7,693 nt of DNA from an uncultured delta proteobacterium (GTDB taxonomy: Bacteria; Myxococcota_A; Polyangia; Polyangiales; Ga0077539): positions 1 through 7,693 of the forward strand of contig CAISKJ010001844.1 of assembly GCA_903885885.1 (NCBI GenBank), read 5' to 3'. A program made the translations under genes and the position numbers. Numbering within the stretch: the stretch's first letter is position 1; each line of letters begins with the position of its first letter. Positions 1 through 6,369 of this stretch are shown here, piece by piece. The notes beneath the pieces were generated by a model, which was not told the DNA's origin, made no database searches, and saw nothing but the letters and a program-made list of their open reading frames with translations.

Positions 1-1037
1 CACTTCTGACAGCCGATGCAGAGGTCGGCGTTGATCTTCGCGACGACCTTGTAGTTGAGGTCGAGCTCGCCCCACTCGCGGTAGTTGGGCACCGCCGCGC
101 CGCGCAGCTGCGCGAGCGTCATGTTGCGCTCGTCGAGGAAGTTCGACAGGCCCGCGATCATGTCTTCGACGATCTTGTACCCGTGGTGCATCACCGCGGT
201 GCACACCTGCACGCTCGTCGAGCCGAGCGCGATGAACTCCGCCGCGTCGCGCCAGTTCGAGACGCCGCCGATGCCGCTGATGGGCACGCGAATGCCCGCG
301 TCACGCGCGAGCGCCGCGATCATGTGCAGGGCGATGGGCTTCACCGCGGGGCCGCAGTAGCCGCCGTTGGTGCTCGCCGCGCCCACGCGCGGAATGGGCG
401 CCATCGTGTCGAGGTCGATGCCGATAATGCTCTTGATGGTGTTGATGAGCGACAGGCCGTCGGCGCCGCCGGCCACTGCCGCGAGGCCCGGCTCGAGGAT
501 GTCGCCCACGTTGGGGGTGAGCTTGATGAGCACGGGCGTGCGCGCGTACTCCTTGGCCCACGCGGTGATCTCCGTGAGCACCTTGGGCTCCTGGCCGACG
601 GCGCTCCCCATGCCGCGCTCGCACATGCCGTGGGGGCACCCGAAGTTGAGCTCGAGGCCGTCGCAGCCGGTGTCCTCCGAGCGGCGGATGATGTCGCGCC
701 ACTCGTCCTTCGACTCGACCATGAGCGAGACGATGACCGCGTTCTTCGGGTAGCGGCGCTTCACCTCGGCGATCTCGCGGAGGTTCACCGCGAGGGGCCG
801 GTCGGTAATGAGCTCGATGTTGTTGAGCCCCATCATCTTCTGACCGCCGTAATCGACCGCGCCGAAGCGCGACGACACGTTCACGATCGGGTTGCCGAGC
901 GTCTTCCATACGGCGCCGCCCCAGCCCGCGTCGAAGGCGCGCATCACCTGCTCGCCGGTGTTCGCCGGCGGCGCCGAGGCGAGCCAGAACGGGTTCGGGC
1001 TCTTGATCCCACACATGTCGATCGACAGGTCTGCCAT
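1..1037 (-). CDS. preA: Dihydropyrimidine dehydrogenase subunit PreA (catalytic FMN/Fe-S subunit), 3' end cut by window
   Basis: Catalytic subunit of NAD-dependent dihydropyrimidine dehydrogenase, which reduces uracil or thymine with electrons passed from PreT. The window holds 345 codons of a family usually about 410 to 430 residues long. Seen in the translation: an FMN TIM-barrel of the dihydroorotate dehydrogenase type. The segment LNNIEL carries N73 and E75, NFGCPHG carries N131 and C134, and SLINTIKS carries N199 and T200. These match the pyrimidine-binding Asn/Glu, the general-acid Cys (pig Cys671) and the Asn-Thr pair of mammalian DPD. Near the left edge C340 and C343 start the first CxxCxxC motif of the C-terminal 2x[4Fe-4S] ferredoxin domain, where the window ends. 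The ATG at 1037 was chosen because GGGAG lies 6 nt upstream (1044-1048) and the N-terminus fits the family. The gene is divergent from the carF-like gene and is not contiguous with preT, so it needs its own promoter. I am confident of the family; the pyrimidine substrate is also supported by the hydA and amidohydrolase neighbours. Confidence 0.95.
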   Translation of the reverse strand, partial: MADLSIDMCGIKSPNPFWLASAPPANTGEQVMRAFDAGWGGAVWKTLGNPIVNVSSRFGAVDYGGQKMMGLNNIELITDRPLAVNLREIAEVKRRYPKNAVIVSLMVESKDEWRDIIRRSEDTGCDGLELNFGCPHGMCERGMGSAVGQEPKVLTEITAWAKEYARTPVLIKLTPNVGDILEPGLAAVAGGADGLSLINTIKSIIGIDLDTMAPIPRVGAASTNGGYCGPAVKPIALHMIAALARDAGIRVPISGIGGVSNWRDAAEFIALGSTSVQVCTAVMHHGYKIVEDMIAGLSNFLDERNMTLAQLRGAAVPNYREWGELDLNYKVVAKINADLCIGCQK

Positions 1038-1148
1038 CGCCAACTCCCAGAAGGTGAACGCCGCGCACGCTGCTGCATTTTGCAACCCTTCGCAAGACTT
1101 CACGTGCCCGCCGCCGCCGACTTCGCGTACCCTCCCGCCCCACCTTCG
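1038..1148. promoter_or_regulatory. Divergent intergenic region between preA and the carF-like gene
   Basis: This 111-nt gap must hold the promoters of both flanking genes, since they point away from each other. The only AT-richer patch is around 1073-1100. It contains an inverted repeat, TTGC (1080-1083) and GCAA (1092-1095), separated by 8 nt, a possible operator half-site pair. On the minus strand CAAAAT within this patch resembles a -10 element for preA, but no good -35 sits at the right distance. On the plus strand TACCCT (1128-1133) could be a weak -10 for the carF-like gene, which would give a leader of only about 8 nt. None of these is strong enough to call as a mapped promoter. Confidence 0.3.
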
Positions 1149-1868
1149 ATGACCTCCGAACCCATTCCTCGCGAGCGCATCGCGGGCGGGTACAGCCGCG
1201 GACAGCGGCTCGTCGAGACCGCCTCGGTGTTCGCCTTCTTCGCCGTCGAGATCCTCATGGCGTGGCGCCTCTCACGCGTCGCGTCGGCGCCGTGGCTCGT
1301 GCCCGTCGGCGCCTGCGCGGTGGTGCTCGCGGCGCTCCTCGCCGACCTCATCTCGGCCACCGTGCACTGGGGCTGCGACACCTGGGGCTCCGTCGACACG
1401 CCCATGCTCGGCCGCGTGTTCATCCGTCAGTTTCGCGAGCACCACGTCGACGCCGACGAGATCAACCGCCACGACTTCGTCGAGACCAACGGCACCAACG
1501 CGGGCCTCGCCCTCTTGCCCCTCGCGGTCACCTACGCGCTCGCCTTCGACCTCGCGCACCCCACCGTCGTCTCGTGGGGGTTGCAGCTCGGCGGCATGGG
1601 CACGGCGTTCTTCGTCACCTTCACCAGCCAGGCCCACAAGTGGGCCCACGCCTCGTCGGTGTCGCCCGCGGTGGCGCTCCTGCAGCGCGTGGGCCTCGTG
1701 CTCTCGCGCGAGCACCACGACGTGCACCACGTGGCGCCGCACCTGCACAACTACGCCATCACCGGCGGGTGGATCGATCACGCCCTCGAGCGCCTCGCGG
1801 TCTTTCGCCACCTCGAGCGGCTCATCACCCGCGTGACGGGCGTCGAGCCCCGCGCGCACGGCCCGTGA
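1149..1868 (+). CDS. carF: CarF/PEDS1 (TMEM189)-family plasmanylethanolamine desaturase
   Basis: Predicted integral-membrane desaturase of 239 aa. Family members such as Myxococcus CarF and human PEDS1/TMEM189 introduce the vinyl-ether bond that turns alkyl-ether phospholipid into plasmalogen. In Myxococcus this is needed for the singlet-oxygen/light signal that triggers carotenoid synthesis. Seen in the sequence: the His-rich, presumably di-iron, motifs in family order. They are HWGCDTWG (H73), FREHHVDADEINRHDFVETNG (H98, H99, H108), QAHKWAH (H163, H167) and SREHHDVHH (H189, H190, H193, H194), then YAITGG at 202-207. Hydrophobic stretches at about 24-39, 48-70, 117-135 and 145-160 fit a multi-pass membrane protein. 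The frame is open far upstream, but family similarity begins only near this ATG, which sits 111 nt from the divergent preA start. No Shine-Dalgarno precedes it, so translation may be leaderless or short-leader. An in-frame GTG at 1104 would add 15 Pro/Ala-rich residues. The gene converges on the patatin gene, with 3 nt between stops. Family call strong; physiological role inferred. Confidence 0.88.
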   Translation: MTSEPIPRERIAGGYSRGQRLVETASVFAFFAVEILMAWRLSRVASAPWLVPVGACAVVLAALLADLISATVHWGCDTWGSVDTPMLGRVFIRQFREHHVDADEINRHDFVETNGTNAGLALLPLAVTYALAFDLAHPTVVSWGLQLGGMGTAFFVTFTSQAHKWAHASSVSPAVALLQRVGLVLSREHHDVHHVAPHLHNYAITGGWIDHALERLAVFRHLERLITRVTGVEPRAHGP

Positions 1869-1871
1869 GGC

Positions 1872-2600
1872 TCAGGTCCCGGTGAAGTCGCGCCCGCACG
1901 CGTAGCCCTCGTCGAGGGCGCGCGCGAGGCGGTCGGCGTCGAGCTCCCAGCTCGCGAGCGCGAGCTCGCTGCGCGGGTGAATCACATGCACCCGCGCGCC
2001 CGCGGCCACGGGTCGCCAGCTTCGTACGCGCGGGCTCTTGAAGGCCATGCCGTCGGCGCGCACGGTCACCGCGACGATGTCCTTCGCGCCCCGCGCGGCG
2101 AGGGCCTCGACGGGGAGGTTGTCGGTCACGCCGCCGTCGATGAGCCACGCGCCCCGATGATGCACCGGGCGACCGTAGAGCACGGGGATGAAGCACGACC
2201 CCAGCACGGGCGCCACGAGGTCGGGCTCCTCGCGGCTCGAGAACACCAGCGGCGCGAGGTCGCGCAGGCGCGTCGCCGTCACCAGCGCCTCGACGGGACG
2301 ATCGCGGAGGTCCGTGGCGCCGATCACGTCGACGAGCGCGCTGCGCACGAGGTGGCTCATGTCGAAGAGCGAGCGGTTCCACCGTGCGCGGCGCAGCGAC
2401 ACGATGGAGCGCCCGCCGAACGAGCGCCATCGCGCGGGCATCTCGCGCGCGAGCCCTGCCGCGAGGCCCACCGCGATGATCGACCCCGACGACGTGCCCG
2501 CCGCCATGCGAGGCCGCACGCCGCCCTCGTCGAGCGCCGCGGCGACGCCCGCGTGAAACGCCGCCCTGCACGCGCAGCCCTCGAATGCGATGCCGTCCAC
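1872..2600 (-). CDS. Patatin-like phospholipase with altered oxyanion loop
   Basis: Predicted 242-aa patatin-fold lipid acyl hydrolase, using a Ser-Asp dyad to cleave acyl esters of phospholipids or lysophospholipids. The nucleophile elbow is GTSSG (35-39) with S37, and the catalytic Asp is D155 in LIDGGVTDNLP, a classic DGG-x-x-DNLPV element. The N-terminal loop, normally G-G-G-x-R/K-G, reads FEGCACRAAFHAG (6-18). It keeps one Gly (G8) and the basic R12 but has Cys and Ala elsewhere. No signal peptide or membrane segment is seen, so it is probably cytosolic. The start is GTG at 2600; it lacks a convincing ribosome-binding site, but no other start codon lies within the 70 nt upstream in frame. 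It lies 67 nt downstream of preT on the same strand, so read-through from the pyrimidine operon is possible, with a hairpin in the gap. It converges on the carF-like gene. Substrate is unknown; a link to ether-lipid turnover is only suggested by the neighbour. Confidence 0.85.
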   Translation of the reverse strand: MDGIAFEGCACRAAFHAGVAAALDEGGVRPRMAAGTSSGSIIAVGLAAGLAREMPARWRSFGGRSIVSLRRARWNRSLFDMSHLVRSALVDVIGATDLRDRPVEALVTATRLRDLAPLVFSSREEPDLVAPVLGSCFIPVLYGRPVHHRGAWLIDGGVTDNLPVEALAARGAKDIVAVTVRADGMAFKSPRVRSWRPVAAGARVHVIHPRSELALASWELDADRLARALDEGYACGRDFTGT

Positions 2601-2623
2601 GGGGGCGAAGCTACCACCGGCGC

Positions 2624-2641
2624 GCCCGCCCCGCGGCGGGC
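2624..2641 (-). terminator. GC-rich hairpin between preT and the patatin gene
   Basis: A perfect 7-bp inverted repeat, GCCCGCC (2624-2630) and GGCGGGC (2635-2641), encloses a CCGC loop. It begins 26 nt after the preT stop codon in the direction of transcription. No T-run follows on the minus strand, so it is not a classical intrinsic terminator. It may attenuate transcription into the patatin gene, protect the operon mRNA 3' end, or be a chance product of high GC. Confidence 0.35.
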
Positions 2642-2667
2642 ACGTGACGAGGGGATTGAAGGGAGTG

Positions 2668-3996
2668 TCAGGCCCAGCTGCGCAGCATGGCGCGCGCCGC
2701 GTCGCGGCCGTCGGCGGCGGCGTTGACCACCTCCTTGCCGCCGTTGATGCAGTCGCCGCCCGCGTACACGCGGGCGTTGCCCGTGCGCTTCGTGACCGCG
2801 TCGACCACCACGCAGCCGCGCTTGTCGAGCTCGACGCCCTCGAAGCCCTGCGCCACCGCGCGCAGCTTCGACTGGCCGATGGCGAGCACCACGAGCTCGC
2901 AGGGGAGCTCGTGCGCGTCGCCCGACACCACGCCGTTGTGCGTGGCCGCCACGCGGATCGCGGTGACGGCGCCGTCGTGGTCGCGCACCACCGAGACGGG
3001 CTGCACGCTCTCGACGAGGCGCACGCCCTCGAGGCGCGCGAGGGCCATCTCGTGGGCGTAACCCGACATCTCGTGGGCGCTGCGGCGGTACACCATCGCC
3101 ACGTCGGAGACGCCCACCTTGCCGAGCTCGCGCGCCACGTCGATGGCCGTGTTGCCGCCGCCCACCACGACCGCGTGGCGCACGCCCGCGACCGCGAAGC
3201 CGGGCTCGTTCTTCATGCGCTCGATGAAGGCCGTGGCGCCCACCACGCCGTGGCCCTCTTCGCCCGGCACGCCGAGGCGCGTGTCGGCGCCGAGGCCCAC
3301 GCCGAGAAACACCGCGTCCCACTCGGCGAGGAGCGACGCCGCGGTGACGGCCGTGCCGACCTCGACGCCGGTGCGAATCTCGACGCCGAGCGAGCGCAGG
3401 TACTCCACCTCGCGGAGGCTGTCCTCGGTGTGAAGCTTGTAGGGCGCCACGCCCGTGGTGTTGAGCCCGCCGGGAAGCGCGCCCCGTTCGAAGATCACGG
3501 CCTCGTGGCCTTCGAGCGCGAGGTAGGCCGCGCACGCGAGCGACGCGGGCCCGGCGCCCACGAGCGCCACGCGCTTGCGAGCCGTCGCGGTCTTGGGCGT
3601 GAGCACCTTGTGGCCCGTGGTGCGCTCGCGCGCGACGGCGGTGTCGGTGGCGTAGCGCTGCAGGCGGCCGATCTGGATCGGGGGCTTGTGCCAGCCGTTG
3701 TAGACGCAGTCGCCCACGCAGAGCACCTCGACGGGGCACACGCGCGCGCACGAGGCGCCGAGGATGTTCGCGTCGAAGATCGTGCGCGCCGAGCCCACCA
3801 CGTCGCCCGTCGCGATCTGACCGATGAAGCGCGGGATGTCGATCGAGGTGGGGCACGCCTTGATGCACGGCGCGTCGACGCAGTAGAGGCAGCGCTCGGC
3901 CTCGGCGCGCGCCTCGGCGGGCGTGTAGGCAGGCTTCGACTCGGGGAGCTGCGACTCGAGCCGGTCGGCGGGTACCACGAAGGGGGATGCGTTCAT
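2668..3996 (-). CDS. preT: Dihydropyrimidine dehydrogenase subunit PreT (FAD/NAD(P)H, Fe-S)
   Basis: Electron-input subunit of dihydropyrimidine dehydrogenase: it oxidises NAD(P)H through FAD and sends electrons via [4Fe-4S] clusters to PreA. It has 442 aa, close to E. coli PreT (about 412). The N-terminal Fe-S domain (about 30-120) has C36, C39, C44, C48, C83, C87, C93 and C97. The spacing of C36/C39/C44/C48/C87/C93/C97 and Q113 is identical to pig DPD C79/C82/C87/C91/C130/C136/C140 and the unusual ligand Q156, so the DPD-type clusters look intact. Next come the FAD Rossmann motif VGAGPAS (146-152), the NAD(P) motif VVGGGNTAID (277-286) and the C-terminal FAD motif YAGGDC (411-416). The ATG at 3996 fits the family N-terminus, and GGAG lies about 11 nt upstream; the open frame further upstream is shadow of hydA. 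It starts 20 nt after the hydA stop, so the two are surely co-transcribed. A GltD-like glutamate synthase small subunit is the main alternative, made unlikely by Q113 and the pathway neighbours. Confidence 0.93.
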   Translation of the reverse strand: MNASPFVVPADRLESQLPESKPAYTPAEARAEAERCLYCVDAPCIKACPTSIDIPRFIGQIATGDVVGSARTIFDANILGASCARVCPVEVLCVGDCVYNGWHKPPIQIGRLQRYATDTAVARERTTGHKVLTPKTATARKRVALVGAGPASLACAAYLALEGHEAVIFERGALPGGLNTTGVAPYKLHTEDSLREVEYLRSLGVEIRTGVEVGTAVTAASLLAEWDAVFLGVGLGADTRLGVPGEEGHGVVGATAFIERMKNEPGFAVAGVRHAVVVGGGNTAIDVARELGKVGVSDVAMVYRRSAHEMSGYAHEMALARLEGVRLVESVQPVSVVRDHDGAVTAIRVAATHNGVVSGDAHELPCELVVLAIGQSKLRAVAQGFEGVELDKRGCVVVDAVTKRTGNARVYAGGDCINGGKEVVNAAADGRDAARAMLRSWA

Positions 3997-4016
3997 CGGT
4001 GGAGGTTCTCCGGTGC

Positions 4017-5411
4017 TCAGCCGAGCGCGAAGGTCGAGCGCTTGATGAAGCGACCGTCGCCCATCTTGCCCTGGTACTTGCCGTTCTCCACGATCACGCG
4101 GCCGCGCGAGAGCACGTGCGTCGCGCCGCCGAAGACGGTGCGGCCCTCGTAGGGCGAGTAGTCGACGCGCATGTGCATGTTGGCGTGGTCGAGCGTGTGC
4201 TCCATCTCGCCGTCCCACACGAGAAGGTCGGCGTCGGCGCCGACGGCCACGGTGCCCTTGTGGGGGTACAGGCCGAAGATCTTCGCGGGCGCGGTGGAGG
4301 TGATCTCGACGAAGCGGTTCATCGAGATGCGGCCCGTGCGCACGCCGCCGTCCCACATGAGATACATGCGCGTCTCGACGCCGGGCATCCCGTTGGGAAT
4401 CTGCGCGAAGGAGGCGCGGCCGAGCTCCTTCTGACCCTTCATGCAGAAGGGACAGTGGTCGGTGCTCACCACCTGGAGGTCATTGGTCTTGAGGCCGCGC
4501 CAGAGGTCCTCTTGCATCTCCTTGGGGCGCAGCGGCGGCGTGCACACGTACTTGGCGCCCTCGAAGCCCTCGCGCGCGAGGTCGTCGAGCGAGCAGAAGA
4601 GGTACTGCGGGCACGTCTCCGCGTAGGCGGCCATGCCGCGGTCGCGGGCCTCGAGCACCTGCTGAAGCGCGCGCGGCGCCGACAGGTGAACGATGTACAC
4701 GGGCGCCCCGGCCATCTCGGCGAGGCACAGCGCGCGGTGCGTGCCCTCGGCCTCGGCGATCTGCGGGCGCGAGAGCGAGTGGTACTTGGGCGCCGTCTCG
4801 CCGCGCTCGAGGGCCTGCTTGATAAGCACATCGAGCGCGATGCCGTTCTCGGCGTGCATGCAGATCAGGGCGCCGAGGTCGCGCGCGCGCTGCATCGCCC
4901 GAAAGATCTGACCGTCGTCGACGTAGAGCACGCCGGGGTACGCCATGAAGAGCTTGAACGAGGTGATGCCCTCGTTCACAAGCTGCCCCATCTCGGCCAC
5001 CGTGCTGTCGTTCACGTCGGTGGTGATCATGTGAAAGCCGTAGTCGATGGCGGCCTTGCCCTCGGCCTTGGCGTGCCACGCGTCGAGGCCCGTGCGCAGC
5101 GCGGTGCCCTTCGTCTGAATGGCGAAATCGACGATGGTGGTGGTGCCGCCGTGCGCGGCCGCGCGCGTGCCCGTCTCGAAGTCGTCGCTCGAGGTGGTGC
5201 CGCCGAAGGGCATGTCGAGGTGCGTGTGCGCGTCGATGCCGCCGGGGAGCACGTACTTGCCCGCCGCGTCGATCACGGTCTGCGCCTCGCCGAAGAGCGC
5301 GCGCTGCGCCGGGTGCGTGAGCGCCGTGATGATGCCGTTCTCGATCCACACATCGGCCTTGTAGGTGTCGACCGCCGTCACCACCGTGCCGTCTTTGATG
5401 AGTGTGCGCAT
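4017..5411 (-). CDS. hydA: Dihydropyrimidinase (D-hydantoinase family)
   Basis: Cytosolic zinc cyclic amidohydrolase that opens 5,6-dihydrouracil or dihydrothymine to N-carbamoyl-beta-alanine or N-carbamoyl-beta-aminoisobutyrate, the second step of reductive pyrimidine breakdown. It has 464 aa, the usual family length. All metal ligands are visible: H62 and H64 in DAHTHLD, the carboxylated lysine K153 in SFKLFMAYPG, H186 in MHAEN, H242 in VHLS and D318 in STDHCPF. The substrate-contacting Y158 and the IPNG loop (338-341) are also kept. The ATG at 5411 lies only 6 nt after the stop of the upstream amidohydrolase gene, and its AGAGAAG ribosome-binding site (5421-5427) overlaps that gene's last codons, a layout that favours translational coupling. 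The gene is followed after 20 nt by preT. A pure hydantoinase or allantoinase activity cannot be excluded from sequence, but the operon with preT/preA and a carbamoyl-amino-acid amidohydrolase argues for dihydropyrimidines. Confidence 0.95.
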   Translation of the reverse strand: MRTLIKDGTVVTAVDTYKADVWIENGIITALTHPAQRALFGEAQTVIDAAGKYVLPGGIDAHTHLDMPFGGTTSSDDFETGTRAAAHGGTTTIVDFAIQTKGTALRTGLDAWHAKAEGKAAIDYGFHMITTDVNDSTVAEMGQLVNEGITSFKLFMAYPGVLYVDDGQIFRAMQRARDLGALICMHAENGIALDVLIKQALERGETAPKYHSLSRPQIAEAEGTHRALCLAEMAGAPVYIVHLSAPRALQQVLEARDRGMAAYAETCPQYLFCSLDDLAREGFEGAKYVCTPPLRPKEMQEDLWRGLKTNDLQVVSTDHCPFCMKGQKELGRASFAQIPNGMPGVETRMYLMWDGGVRTGRISMNRFVEITSTAPAKIFGLYPHKGTVAVGADADLLVWDGEMEHTLDHANMHMRVDYSPYEGRTVFGGATHVLSRGRVIVENGKYQGKMGDGRFIKRSTFALG

Positions 5412-5417
5412 GGCTGT

Positions 5418-6290
5418 TTACTTCTCTGCCGTGAGGTCGCTGTAGGAGTCGGGGCGGCGGTCGCGGTAGAATTGCCAGACGCGCCGTACTTCTTCGATCA
5501 CTTCCATGTCCATGTCGGCCATCACAAGCTCGCTCCGATCGCGCGAGGCGGTGACGAGGAACTTGCCCCGCGGGTCGACGAAGTAGCTCTGGCCGTAGAA
5601 CTCACCGATGTTCCACGGGGCCTCCGTGCCTACCCGGTTGATGGCGCCGAGAAAGTACCCGTTGGCCACCGCGTGGGCGGGCTGCTCGAGCTTCCACAGG
5701 TGCTCGCTGAGGCCCGCCACGGTGGCCGAAGGGTTGAACACGATCTCGGCACCCTTGAGCCCCAGCGCGCGCGCCCCCTCGGGGAAGTGCCGGTCGTAAC
5801 AGATGTACACGCCCACGGTGGCAAACTGCGTGCGAAACACGGGGTATCCGAGGTTGCCGGGCTTGAAGTAGAACTTCTCCCAGAAGCCCGGATTACACTG
5901 CGGAATGTGGTTCTTCCGGTACTTGCCGAGGTAGCGCCCGTCGGCGTCGATGACGGCCGCGGTGTTGTAGTAGACGCCCGCCGACTCGCGCTCGTACACC
6001 GGCACCACGAGGGCCATGCCGTACTTCTTCGCGAGGCCCTGCATGAGCTCGGTGGTGGGGCCCGGCACGGGCTCCGCCGCGTCGTACCAGCGAAGGGCCT
6101 GCGAGGGGCAGAAGTAGGGGCCGTTGAAGATCTCTTGCAGGCAGAGAATCTGCACGCCGCGACGCCCCGCGTCTTCGATCATCGGCAGGTGCGCCTCGAG
6201 GGCGCGCGCCTGAATCTCCGAGACCGCGACGCTCTCATCGTTGACCGCGTTCGCGCACTGAATCAGCCCACCACGCACGATTCGAGACAT
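5418..6290 (-). CDS. Beta-ureidopropionase, nitrilase superfamily (N-carbamoyl-beta-alanine amidohydrolase)
   Basis: Predicted carbon-nitrogen hydrolase of 290 aa. In this context it would hydrolyse N-carbamoyl-beta-alanine to beta-alanine, CO2 and ammonia, the third step of the pathway. The nitrilase Glu-Lys-Cys triad is clear: E53 in LQEIF, K126 in YRKNHIPQ and C164 in ICYDRHFPE, with the extra active-site Glu E138 in FWEKFYF. The ATG at 6290 is preferred because AAGGAG (6301-6306) lies 10 nt upstream. A GTG at 6332 would add 14 residues that look like leader sequence read through. This is the first gene of the operon, 6 nt ahead of hydA. It belongs to the same structural class as eukaryotic UPB1/PYD3, not the M20 metallopeptidase class used for this step in several bacteria. 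N-carbamoylputrescine amidase and N-carbamoyl-D-amino-acid hydrolase are related alternatives; the operon favours the pyrimidine role. Confidence 0.87.
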   Translation of the reverse strand: MSRIVRGGLIQCANAVNDESVAVSEIQARALEAHLPMIEDAGRRGVQILCLQEIFNGPYFCPSQALRWYDAAEPVPGPTTELMQGLAKKYGMALVVPVYERESAGVYYNTAAVIDADGRYLGKYRKNHIPQCNPGFWEKFYFKPGNLGYPVFRTQFATVGVYICYDRHFPEGARALGLKGAEIVFNPSATVAGLSEHLWKLEQPAHAVANGYFLGAINRVGTEAPWNIGEFYGQSYFVDPRGKFLVTASRDRSELVMADMDMEVIEEVRRVWQFYRDRRPDSYSDLTAEK

Positions 6291-6369
6291 GGCTTCGACG
6301 CTCCTTCGCTCGAGCAGCTGAACCCTCCGCACCCGCAGAGGCGCGCGAACACTATCAACACCGCGCCCT

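Noticed and set aside
183..1148. Upstream extension of the carF-like frame to position 183
   Set aside because: The extension is antisense to preA, has shadow composition, and family similarity begins only at the ATG at 1149.
1100..1423. A 107-codon minus-strand frame opposite the start of the carF-like gene
   Set aside because: It is antisense to a conserved membrane enzyme, has no ribosome-binding site of note, and crosses the divergent promoter region.
2668..3996. Glutamate synthase small subunit (GltD) as identity of the preT gene
   Set aside because: The Cys spacing and the Gln ligand position match dihydropyrimidine dehydrogenase exactly, there is no gltB neighbour, and the gene is in an operon with hydA.
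3997..4356. Upstream extension of preT by 120 codons
   Set aside because: It overlaps hydA in another frame with an Arg/His-rich shadow translation; the ATG at 3996 fits the PreT N-terminus and operon spacing.
6291..6332. GTG at 6332 as start of the beta-ureidopropionase
   Set aside because: The ATG at 6290 has a strong AAGGAG site at good spacing, and the extra 14 residues are Arg-rich and encode that same ribosome-binding region.
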